DNA from: Candidatus Nealsoniibacteriota bacterium | Lineage (GTDB): Bacteria; Patescibacteriota; Minisyncoccia; Minisyncoccales; MHMH01 | DNA length: 7,066 nucleotides | Assembly (NCBI GenBank): GCA_030700195.1 | Contig: JAUYKD010000012.1 | Span: 1 to 7,066, forward strand | Direction of reading: 5' to 3' | Shown: piece by piece, positions 1-5,493 of the stretch | How positions within the stretch are numbered: the first letter of the stretch is position 1 | Layout: each line of letters opens with the position of its first letter | Translations under genes and position numbers: made by a program | Notes under the pieces: generated by a model | The model's database searches: none | The model's input: only the letters and a program-made list of their open reading frames with translations | Told to the model about the DNA's origin: nothing

Positions 1-1438
1 CGTGGTCTTGCTTATACTCTAAGCCCTTTTTCAGCGCGAATTCCGCCCTCATCAGCTCCCTGCCCAAATAGGCAGCATGTGGAATCTGAGAAACGTAGAA
101 AATCATCTGGTCTGAAAGGTCCTGGGCGCTTTTTCCTTGCCACCTTAAATTGACTGGATCAACTGTGTTGTAAACATTAATTAATCCATCTGAAACATCA
201 ATCACGAAATTTCCCCGCGGATCCCAGGCGCATTGAAGCTTGGGGTTCTCTTTCAAAATATTCTTGGCTTCCTCCCAGTTTCTCTCATAAATATGGGCCG
301 AGGAGGAAATCGTAATTATAGAACCCCTGCTCAATTTTAATCCAGGATTTTTCTGATTCACTTCTCCGATGATTAACTCCTGTAGGCCTAAAATTCCAAA
401 AGCATTTTCCGGCCAAGCAAGAAACATATCATTGGAACGGATATAGACTGTCAGGAAAAGCTTATCTTTTTGAACCAAAACCTGAAACAGGTCCAGACAC
501 GGCGGACTTTCGCTGCCGTGGTCAAGTTCGACATTCCAGGTTGAAGCCACTCCTCTTCTAGAATAAGGGGTTTCAGCGATGAGATCGATTATTTCCTTAA
601 TTTGGTCAACTCCGCCATGGGCTCTCAATCTTTTACCATAAGTATATTCTTGTCCCTTGGCCTCTTTGGGCGTAGTCAGAGTCGGGATGTAGTCTTTGAT
701 CTGGTCTTTACTTAAGGAAAGGTGCTGGGGAAGATGTGGATTTCTTATATCCTCTGCCTCCACAACCGTCACTAAGTCCATCAGCTCCTTCTGCCGTTCT
801 CCGTACTGGGAGCCCTTCACTGCCCCAAAAAGCATAATATTCTTTAGGATGTCAATCCAGCATTCGGCCACCTTGCTTCTTCGCACAATAAAAACGATTC
901 TTTCTGAGGGTAATTCTAGATTCTCCGTCTTCTGGGGCTCGGGAAAAACAAAAATTTCGTATGGCCGGAGGCCCTCCTCTTTAAGGTTTTCGGATACGGC
1001 TTTCTGGATTTTCAAGGGATCGTTCTCCCCTATCAAATCAACGACTTTAACCCTGGAACGAAATAATTCTATTTTTTCAATGGGAATTTCTCTTTCTATT
1101 CTGGCTTGTCCCGAGCCGATGATAAAATGGTTTTCGTCCACTCCGTTATTAATCAGATTTAACAAAGCCTGGCTGCTTTTGGTTTCCTCAATCGTCCCTT
1201 CGTTACCGCAGAGAATAAGGCAATCAAGATAGGGATGGGCCAAGACATTTCTGATTATACAAGAAACTCCCAGGTCCCGGCTGTAGAGCTGTCCAGCTAC
1301 AGCAAAAGTCTTTTTGTCTAATCCGCCGACAATCGAATCTTTGGTGGTCCAATGACAGACGACTCCAATATTGGAATTGAAATTGCCAAGAGCTAAAAGT
1401 TCTTTATATCTTACCGGCCAATTAGTAAATTTTGTCAT
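1..1438 (-). CDS. Thymidylate synthase with MtrA-like N-terminal domain and DUF4346-like tail (3' end cut by window)
   Basis: An open frame of 479 codons runs from the ATG at 1438 to the window edge without a stop. Residues 8-150 resemble subunit A of tetrahydromethanopterin S-methyltransferase (MtrA): LILCGNE at 74-80, NNGVDEN at 97-103 and VVDLIGEN at 132-139. Residues about 265-395 are a ThyA core that turns dUMP into dTMP using methylene-tetrahydrofolate: YGKRLR, SRR (293-295), TWNVELD, then PPC with catalytic Cys314, RSND (334-337), Asn345 and HIY (382-384). The Cys-Arg (20) and Arg-Asn (11) spacings equal those of E. coli ThyA (C146, R166, N177), and Asn345 points to dUMP rather than dCMP as substrate. 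Residues 405-479 resemble DUF4346, ending with HAAYLGREL and a YKQD motif, so probably only a few residues are missing. ATG 1438 is chosen for its AAGGAG site; an in-frame ATG at 1456 overlaps the tmk stop and has no such site. The gene completes the dCMP deaminase-tmk pathway upstream. Domain names are from memory of family patterns. Confidence 0.88.
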   Translation of the reverse strand, partial: MTKFTNWPVRYKELLALGNFNSNIGVVCHWTTKDSIVGGLDKKTFAVAGQLYSRDLGVSCIIRNVLAHPYLDCLILCGNEGTIEETKSSQALLNLINNGVDENHFIIGSGQARIEREIPIEKIELFRSRVKVVDLIGENDPLKIQKAVSENLKEEGLRPYEIFVFPEPQKTENLELPSERIVFIVRRSKVAECWIDILKNIMLFGAVKGSQYGERQKELMDLVTVVEAEDIRNPHLPQHLSLSKDQIKDYIPTLTTPKEAKGQEYTYGKRLRAHGGVDQIKEIIDLIAETPYSRRGVASTWNVELDHGSESPPCLDLFQVLVQKDKLFLTVYIRSNDMFLAWPENAFGILGLQELIIGEVNQKNPGLKLSRGSIITISSSAHIYERNWEEAKNILKENPKLQCAWDPRGNFVIDVSDGLINVYNTVDPVNLRWQGKSAQDLSDQMIFYVSQIPHAAYLGRELMRAEFALKKGLEYKQDH

Positions 1439-1443
1439 CGTTT

Positions 1444-1449
1444 CTCCTT
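1444..1449 (-). promoter_or_regulatory. Ribosome binding site of the thymidylate synthase gene
   Basis: The minus strand reads AAGGAG, followed by AAACG and then ATG (1438), a 5-nt spacer. This is the only strong Shine-Dalgarno sequence seen before a gene start in the window. It decides the start at 1438 over the in-frame ATG at 1456, which forms an ATGA overlap with the tmk stop codon. Confidence 0.75.
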
Positions 1450-1452
1450 CTT

Positions 1453-2070
1453 TCATAGATTTAATTTAGAATGAACTAATGTTTTTATTTGGGAGAAAAC
1501 CTCCTCAATTGATTTCTCTCCCTCAATCATATAAACATTTTTGAAACGACCTGGCAAGACTTTATAGGTTTCCCAAACCTCGGCCAACTTTTCCTCTCTT
1601 TCGAACAGCTTCTTTCCTTCTCCCCTGCTTTCAATCCTCTTAACGCAAATTTGAGGGCTAACCTTCAGGATAAAAACTAAATCCGGCAATATAAATCCGT
1701 CATTTATCTTTATTAACCATTCCAAATCTAAACCGTCCGATGCTCCAAAAGCAAAAGTGGAAAAAAAATAGCGATCCGAAATCACTATTTTACCTTTTTT
1801 GAGCGCCGGTATGATTAATTTATCTAAATGTTCTTTTCTATCCTGAATAAAAAGTTCTTGCAGTTTGCCAGGTTTAATTTTAATCTTCTTATCCAGTATT
1901 TCTCTGATTTCTTTACTTGCTTCGGAATCTTGAGTTGGTTCTTTCGTTAAAATAACTTTCAATTCTTTATTAATTAAAAAATCTCCTAAAAGTTTTACCT
2001 GGGTTGATTGTCCCGACCCATCCAATCCTTCAATCACAATAAATTTTCCCGGATAAGTATTTTTTTCCAC
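1453..2070 (-). CDS. tmk: Thymidylate kinase (dTMP kinase) with variant P-loop
   Basis: This 205-residue cytosolic P-loop kinase phosphorylates dTMP to dTDP with ATP; the length is normal for bacterial Tmk (about 200-215). Visible motifs are the P-loop region EGLDGSGQST (14-23), EPT (44-46) in place of the usual EPG, QDRKEH (77-82, matching the family DRxxH), SDRY (98-101), and a short LID segment RGEGKKLFE (149-157). The Walker A lysine is replaced by Gln21 (codon CAA). The rest of the fold looks intact, so this may be a lineage variant rather than a dead enzyme. The start is a GTG at 2070 with no convincing Shine-Dalgarno, and the first 37 nt overlap the end of the dCMP deaminase gene, so translational coupling is likely. 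The next GTG lies just before the P-loop and would remove part of the first beta strand. The TGA stop is 15 nt from the thymidylate synthase ATG. Confidence 0.93.
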   Translation of the reverse strand: MEKNTYPGKFIVIEGLDGSGQSTQVKLLGDFLINKELKVILTKEPTQDSEASKEIREILDKKIKIKPGKLQELFIQDRKEHLDKLIIPALKKGKIVISDRYFFSTFAFGASDGLDLEWLIKINDGFILPDLVFILKVSPQICVKRIESRGEGKKLFEREEKLAEVWETYKVLPGRFKNVYMIEGEKSIEEVFSQIKTLVHSKLNL

Positions 2071-2561
2071 TGATTTTTATATTCTTCCGTCGTATTTTCT
2101 ATAATTATCAATTCTACGCCAGCATCATTAAATAATTTTACGGACAACCCGTCGGCATGATATCTTTTTTGCGCCACTACTTTTTTAATGCCCACTCTGA
2201 CAATTCTCATGGCGCAGTTATAACAAGGAACCATTTTACAATAAAGCGTTGCTCCTTCAATCTTTACGCCATCCTTAGCGCATTGCAATATAGCGTTTTC
2301 TTCGGCGTGCAGAGTTCTAACGCAGTGCTGAGATTGATTGCCTTCTTCGTCAACAACAGTCCTCATCATATGGCCAACCTGATCGCAATGCGACTGTCCC
2401 GGAGGAGCTCCGACATAGCCCGTGGCTAAAATAGTATTGTGCGGACTGACGATAACGGCTCCGCTGCGGCCCCTATCGCAAGTCGCTCTTTTGCCAATTG
2501 ATTCTACCAGTCCCAAAAAATATTCGTCCCAGGTTGGACGTACGTATTTTTTTTCTTCCAT
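2034..2561 (-). CDS. dCMP deaminase (ComEB-like, zinc-dependent)
   Basis: This 175-residue member of the cytidine/deoxycytidylate deaminase fold hydrolyses dCMP to dUMP, the substrate of the thymidylate synthase two genes downstream. The catalytic zinc site is clear: HAEEN with His85 and the general acid/base Glu87, and PCYNC with Cys113 and Cys116. The N-terminal part matches dCMP deaminases rather than cytidine or tRNA adenosine deaminases: RPTWDEYF at 8-15, RGRSGAVIV at 30-38, and GYVGAPPGQSHCD at 48-60. Additional Cys/His residues (C28, C59, H64, C80) could form a second, structural zinc site as in phage T4 dCMP deaminase; that is inference. The ATG at 2561 follows the rplK stop by 21 nt and is preceded by a run of A with no Shine-Dalgarno sequence. 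The 3' end overlaps tmk by 37 nt. Confidence 0.93.
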   Translation of the reverse strand: MEEKKYVRPTWDEYFLGLVESIGKRATCDRGRSGAVIVSPHNTILATGYVGAPPGQSHCDQVGHMMRTVVDEEGNQSQHCVRTLHAEENAILQCAKDGVKIEGATLYCKMVPCYNCAMRIVRVGIKKVVAQKRYHADGLSVKLFNDAGVELIIIENTTEEYKNQWKKILIRENLL

Positions 2562-2582
2562 TTTTTTTGCAGAAAAATTAAC

Positions 2583-3005
2583 TTATTCAACGGTGATTCC
2601 CATATTTTTAGCCGTCCCTTCAATGGTTTTCATGGCTCCTTTAATATCGTTAGCGTTCAAATCCTCCATTTTTTGCTCAGCAATCTGCTTAAGCTGAGTT
2701 CTGGAGATGGTGGCAACCTTAATTTTATTAGGAACTCCCGAGCCCTTCTCAATGCCAGCCGCCTTTTTCAAAAGATCGGAGGCCGGAGGCTGTTTTAATT
2801 TAAAAGCATAAGTTCTGTCTTCAAACACCGTAACTTCTACCGGTATTTTAAATCCCTCCTGCTTTCTGGTTGCATCGTTAAATTTCTGACAGAATTCAGC
2901 AATGTTTAAGCCGTGCTGAGCCAAAGCAGGACCTACCGGAGGGGCAGGAGTTGCCTTGCCAGCTTGAATTTGAAGTTTTACTATTGCTTTGATTTTTTTT
3001 GCCAT
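2583..3005 (-). CDS. rplK: 50S ribosomal protein L11
   Basis: This 140-residue protein is a full-length L11 (E. coli has 142). L11 binds 23S rRNA in the GTPase-associated centre and supports factor binding and the stringent response. The N-terminal domain shows the conserved PAPPVGPAL segment (20-28), then QHGLNI and EFC..FN; the family's usual Gly after PAL is Ala here. The C-terminal rRNA-binding domain covers about residues 70-140, with PPASDLLKKAAG, GSGVPN and a final GTAKNMGI motif. It lies in the conserved order secE-nusG-rplK, but rplA (L1), usually the next gene, is replaced by a dCMP deaminase gene. The ATG at 3005 gives the standard MAKKIKA start; no Shine-Dalgarno sequence precedes it. 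Confidence 0.97.
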   Translation of the reverse strand: MAKKIKAIVKLQIQAGKATPAPPVGPALAQHGLNIAEFCQKFNDATRKQEGFKIPVEVTVFEDRTYAFKLKQPPASDLLKKAAGIEKGSGVPNKIKVATISRTQLKQIAEQKMEDLNANDIKGAMKTIEGTAKNMGITVE

Positions 3006-3033
3006 ATAAACAAATTTTTATTTTAATAAAGGC

Positions 3034-3117
3034 AAAGAGGTAAATCTCTTTTTCATCTTCGCTTTCGCCATGCGAAAGCTCGCTAAACGAAGGTGAAGAT
3101 GAAGTCGCTGCTTCATC
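3034..3117. repeat. Nested palindromic element filling the nusG-rplK spacer
   Basis: The 114-bp spacer contains four inverted repeats. Arms at 3034-3039 and 3046-3051 (AAAGAG/CTCTTT) form a 6-bp stem. Arms at 3061-3068 and 3072-3079 (GCTTTCGC/GCGAAAGC) form a perfect 8-bp stem with a 3-nt loop. Arms at 3052-3060 and 3095-3103 (TTCATCTTC/GAAGATGAA) form a 9-bp outer stem around it. Arms at 3098-3104 and 3111-3117 (GATGAAG/CTTCATC) form a 7-bp stem that shares bases with the outer stem, so the two are mutually exclusive. No U-run follows, so it is not a standard terminator. It could be a dispersed REP-like palindrome or an mRNA structure in the rplK leader. No second copy was noticed in this window. 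Confidence 0.6.
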
Positions 3118-3119
3118 GC

Positions 3120-3665
3120 CTATAATTTCTTAATTTGCAGAGAATCTAGTTCAACCGGAGTATCTCTGCCAAACATATTAACTAATACTTTGATTTTCCC
3201 CCTTTCTTGATCAATTTCTGAAACCTTGCCGTCAAAATCCTTGAATGGACCATCAACAATTTTAACCGCATCTCCCACCTCAACATCAATCTTATATTGG
3301 GGAGTTTCCACGCCCATTTTCTTTTTTAATATCTCTATTTCTGACAAAGAAACCGGCACCGGCGTTGTGCCAGCTCCAACAAATCCGGTAACATTTGGCG
3401 TATTTCTGACAACATACCACGAATCATCCGTCACCACCATCTCAACCAGCACGTAGCCGGGGTAAATCTTTTCTTCCACCACCTTTCTCTTGCCGTCTTT
3501 TATTTTGATTTTTTTCTCTTTAGGAACAATGACATTAAAAATTTTATCCTCCATCCCCAACGACTCAATCCTTTGCTTCAGGTTTTTAGCCACAGCATCT
3601 TCATATCCAGAATAAGTATGAATAACGTACCAGTTTTTTTCTTGTTCTATTTGCTGTTTTGGCAT
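3120..3665 (-). CDS. nusG: Transcription termination/antitermination protein NusG
   Basis: This 181-residue NusG has the usual bacterial length. It binds the RNA polymerase clamp to raise processivity and couples transcription to Rho or the ribosome. The NGN domain (about 10-105) shows WYVIHTYSGYE (12-22), VPKEKK, YPGYVLVEM (68-76) and TPNVTGFVG (89-97). The KOW domain (about 127-181) shows VGDAVKIVDGPFKDFDGKV (130-148) and MFGRDTPVELD (164-174). The ATG at 3665 lies 3 nt after the secE stop, with no room for an independent Shine-Dalgarno, so translation is probably coupled to secE. A 114-bp spacer with hairpins separates it from rplK downstream. Confidence 0.97.
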   Translation of the reverse strand: MPKQQIEQEKNWYVIHTYSGYEDAVAKNLKQRIESLGMEDKIFNVIVPKEKKIKIKDGKRKVVEEKIYPGYVLVEMVVTDDSWYVVRNTPNVTGFVGAGTTPVPVSLSEIEILKKKMGVETPQYKIDVEVGDAVKIVDGPFKDFDGKVSEIDQERGKIKVLVNMFGRDTPVELDSLQIKKL

Positions 3666-3668
3666 ATT

Positions 3669-3854
3669 TTATAATATAAACTTTTCAAGTATTTTATTGA
3701 ATAAAAAATCTAAACTGCCCAAAAACGCAGCCACGCTAAATGAAATACCCAAAACAATCAAAGTGTATTTGATGGTTTGGTGCCTGGTGGGCCAATTAAC
3801 TTTTTTAATCTCCATTTTGACTTCTTTTAAAAATGAGGTAATTTTCCCGAACAT
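3669..3854 (-). CDS. secE: Preprotein translocase subunit SecE
   Basis: This is a single-span SecE, the clamp subunit of the SecYEG protein-conducting channel in the cytoplasmic membrane. From the ATG at 3854 it has 61 residues, the size of short bacterial SecE proteins (B. subtilis 59). An amphipathic helix (FLKEVKMEIKKV, 8-19) and the signature VNWPTR (19-24) precede one membrane segment (about 28-52). The frame stays open upstream to a TTG at 3917 (82 residues), but that start overlaps the capA stop, has no Shine-Dalgarno, and adds a basic stretch atypical of SecE. The TTG is also the first part of a TTGACA promoter box, so the ATG is preferred. The nusG ATG follows 3 nt after the stop. 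Confidence 0.92.
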   Translation of the reverse strand: MFGKITSFLKEVKMEIKKVNWPTRHQTIKYTLIVLGISFSVAAFLGSLDFLFNKILEKFIL

Positions 3855-3863
3855 AAGTTTTTT

Positions 3864-3884
3864 AAAAGGCCCTTGAGGCCTCTT
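3864..3884 (-). promoter_or_regulatory. GC-rich hairpin between capA and secE
   Basis: GGCC arms at 3868-3871 and 3877-3880 pair across a 5-nt loop; flanking A/T pairs and one G-U pair in the minus transcript extend the stem to 8 bp. It lies 30 nt after the capA stop and 9 nt before the preferred secE ATG. The 3' arm ends in four U residues, so it could be a weak terminator for capA. Alternatively it would sit at the very 5' end of a transcript from the promoter at 3889-3917. Confidence 0.4.
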
Positions 3885-3888
3885 CTTT

Positions 3889-3917
3889 ACATTAACAAAA
3901 CCAAATAGACTTGTCAA
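3889..3917 (-). promoter_or_regulatory. Sigma-70-type promoter candidate for secE-nusG-rplK
   Basis: On the minus strand a consensus -35 box TTGACA (3917-3912) is followed by a 17-bp spacer and TAATGT (3894-3889). The TAATGT box matches only three of six consensus positions, but TG sits one base upstream as in extended -10 promoters. Initiation is expected near 3882, about 28 nt upstream of the secE ATG at 3854. The box overlaps the capA stop codon. Confidence 0.5.
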
Positions 3918-4897
3918 TTACTAAGATAAGGCTGGTAATAATCTGACAGTTTTAAAATATTCTGATTAACCTCCTTTATCTCTCCATCCTCTATTTTAAC
4001 CTCTAATAAAAGACCTTCCATTGTTTCTTCAGAAAACGGCTGGTCAAAAACAAAATTACCTAAAGAATAAGCTATCCAGCCGTCCATGTATTGTTCAACC
4101 TCTTGGACAACGTGGGGATGATGGCCGATGACTAAATCTGCCCCGGCCTCAATTGCTAAACGAGCAAAAGTTCTTTGGGATAAAGTGGGAGAAGACTGAT
4201 ACTCTTCTCCGGAATGCAAAGCTACAGCTAAAACATCCACTTGCTCTTTAGCTGAAGAAATATCTTTAAGAATGTCTTTTAACTCGTTCTCTGAAAACCA
4301 GGCCATCCCCGAATTATCCTTTGTCGCTTTCCAGGTCTCCGGACCTAAATCAGTATAAGCCAAAAAACCAATCCTGGTATTTTTTATCTCTTTTATCTTT
4401 AAAGAAAAGGCCTCTGCTTGGTTGAAACCGGCTCCCACGTAATCTATTTTGTTTTCCTGTAAAACTTCCATAGTATCTTCCAGAGCCGCTCTTTGATAAT
4501 CCAGCATATGATTATTAGCCAAAGATAAAATATCAAACCCGGCATACTTTAAACCCTCAACCGCTTCTTTTTCTGCCCGGAAAGAATAAATGCTGCCCAC
4601 CTTAACCCCTTTATCTGAAATCGGACTTTCTAAATTGCCCGAAAGAATATCGGCTTTTTTAAGATAATCGGCCATATTCAAAAATGGAAACCTGAAATCT
4701 CCGCCGCCCTCTTTCTCAACCATATATTCAACGCCCCTGTCCAGCATAATATCTCCCACGAAATATAAAACTATTGAGGACTCATTTTTGTTTATTAAAG
4801 AGATTAACTGGATATTTGGCGGTAAAATAAAATTCAACGCAATAAAAGCGCCCCCAAATATTAGAATAATCAGTAAAAAAATGAGAAATTTGCTCAT
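3914..4897 (-). CDS. Membrane-anchored CapA/PGA_cap-family metallophosphoesterase-like protein
   Basis: This 327-residue protein belongs to the CapA (poly-gamma-glutamate capsule) family, which has a calcineurin-like metallophosphatase fold. A hydrophobic N-terminal helix (about 4-26) should act as a membrane anchor or uncleaved signal, placing the domain outside the membrane. Metal-site motifs occur in the expected order: VGDIMLDR (47-54), GNLESP (87-92), LANNHMLDY (126-134), LHSGEEY (227-233), GADLVIGHHPHVVQ (252-265) and YSLGNFVFDQ (277-286). The family is named for capsule synthesis, but a lone CapA domain without capB/capC neighbours gives no proof of polyglutamate; cell-envelope polymer work is only inference. 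The ATG at 4897 lies 6 nt after the preceding stop, so the two genes are probably co-transcribed. Its TGA overlaps the promoter candidate of secE. Confidence 0.88.
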   Translation of the reverse strand: MSKFLIFLLIILIFGGAFIALNFILPPNIQLISLINKNESSIVLYFVGDIMLDRGVEYMVEKEGGGDFRFPFLNMADYLKKADILSGNLESPISDKGVKVGSIYSFRAEKEAVEGLKYAGFDILSLANNHMLDYQRAALEDTMEVLQENKIDYVGAGFNQAEAFSLKIKEIKNTRIGFLAYTDLGPETWKATKDNSGMAWFSENELKDILKDISSAKEQVDVLAVALHSGEEYQSSPTLSQRTFARLAIEAGADLVIGHHPHVVQEVEQYMDGWIAYSLGNFVFDQPFSEETMEGLLLEVKIEDGEIKEVNQNILKLSDYYQPYLSN

Positions 4898-4903
4898 TAA
4901 AAA

Positions 4904-5353
4904 TTAGCCGGCCAGCTGAACTGAATCAATATAGTATTGGTCTAAAATTTTAACCAAAATAATGACTTCCACTAAATCGCCGAACCCCCCGGCTTGATGT
5001 AATTTAATTATAAAGCGGTATCGTCCATCTTCTAATTTCTCGCTTTTAAAAAGCTCGTAGCTTTCAAAACTGTCCAGTAAAGAAAAACTTCCGCTGTTTT
5101 TCTGCAAAACCGCTCCCTCTGTCAAATAACGCATGGCCATAGCTTCATTCTCTTCAATCCTGGCATGAATAAACTTTTCTAAAACCGCCTCAACTGTTTT
5201 TTGCTCTATTTTTTCTTCCAGCGCCGGAATCTGTTCTTTTTCTATCTTATTATATTGCCATCCCAAAAACGCTATGCCTATAAAAGCAAGTAAAATAGCA
5301 AAAACCAGAGCTTTAATAATTCCTTTTTTATCAACCCCGTTAGAAGTTTGCAT
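4904..5353 (-). CDS. Small single-pass membrane protein of unknown function
   Basis: I do not recognise this protein. From the ATG at 5353 it has 149 residues: a short lysine-bearing N-terminus, one hydrophobic helix (about 12-32), a charged helical or coiled-coil stretch rich in Glu/Lys/Gln (about 34-55), and an alpha+beta domain to residue 149. The latter opens with a helix (VEAVLEKFIHARIEENEAMAMRYL, given here only as its region, 54-77) and continues with alternating strands. That pattern resembles NTF2/SnoaL-like folds, which is a weak inference. The frame continues upstream to a TTG at 5407 (167 residues), but that stretch contains a perfect 11-bp inverted repeat and no Shine-Dalgarno, so the ATG is preferred. 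The CapA-like gene follows after 6 nt, suggesting a two-gene unit, perhaps both acting at the cell envelope. Confidence 0.7.
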   Translation of the reverse strand: MQTSNGVDKKGIIKALVFAILLAFIGIAFLGWQYNKIEKEQIPALEEKIEQKTVEAVLEKFIHARIEENEAMAMRYLTEGAVLQKNSGSFSLLDSFESYELFKSEKLEDGRYRFIIKLHQAGGFGDLVEVIILVKILDQYYIDSVQLAG

Positions 5354-5364
5354 AAATATTGTTG

Positions 5365-5394
5365 GCCAAAAAAGACCAAAAGCTCTTTTTTGGC
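5365..5394 (-). promoter_or_regulatory. Perfect 11-bp inverted repeat upstream of the small membrane protein gene
   Basis: Arms at 5365-5375 and 5384-5394 are exact reverse complements (GCCAAAAAAGA/TCTTTTTTGGC) around an 8-nt loop. The element ends 11 nt before the ATG at 5353, in the position of a 5' leader structure. The U-run is inside the stem rather than after it, so it does not look like a normal terminator of gyrB. It could be a protein-binding palindrome or a leader hairpin. Confidence 0.4.
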
Positions 5395-5425
5395 GGAAAT
5401 TTAACAAAATAAAATAATTGTTTAA

Positions 5426-5434
5426 ATTTTAACA
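5426..5434 (-). promoter_or_regulatory. Possible extended -10 promoter element for the small membrane protein and capA
   Basis: The minus strand reads TGTTAAAAT: TG, one base, then TAAAAT, which matches five of six positions of the -10 consensus. No clear -35 box lies at the right distance. It sits in the 140-bp gap between the gyrB stop and the ATG at 5353. In such AT-rich DNA a chance match is quite possible. Confidence 0.25.
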
Positions 5435-5493
5435 TATTTGACAATAGCAAACTTATAACGGGGTCAACTTGATCACACGCCAAAACTATATAT

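Noticed and set aside
696..1232. Plus-strand open frame of 178 codons
   Set aside because: It is antisense to the MtrA-like and linker part of the thymidylate synthase, which is supported by strong motifs; the plus-strand protein shows no recognisable domain.
1..1438. dCMP hydroxymethylase instead of thymidylate synthase
   Set aside because: The residue aligned with E. coli Asn177 is Asn345; dCMP-specific relatives carry Asp there. The adjacent dCMP deaminase and dTMP kinase also fit dUMP methylation.
2157..2697. Two plus-strand open frames (2157-2429 and 2422-2697)
   Set aside because: Both lie opposite the dCMP deaminase and rplK genes, whose catalytic and family motifs are clear; no domain or start signal supports the plus-strand frames.
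3034..3051. Rho-independent terminator after nusG
   Set aside because: The stem is 6 bp and AT-rich, and no U-run follows in the minus transcript.
3226..3456. Plus-strand open frame opposite nusG
   Set aside because: It is a shadow of the NGN/KOW coding sequence, with low-complexity Ser/Thr composition.
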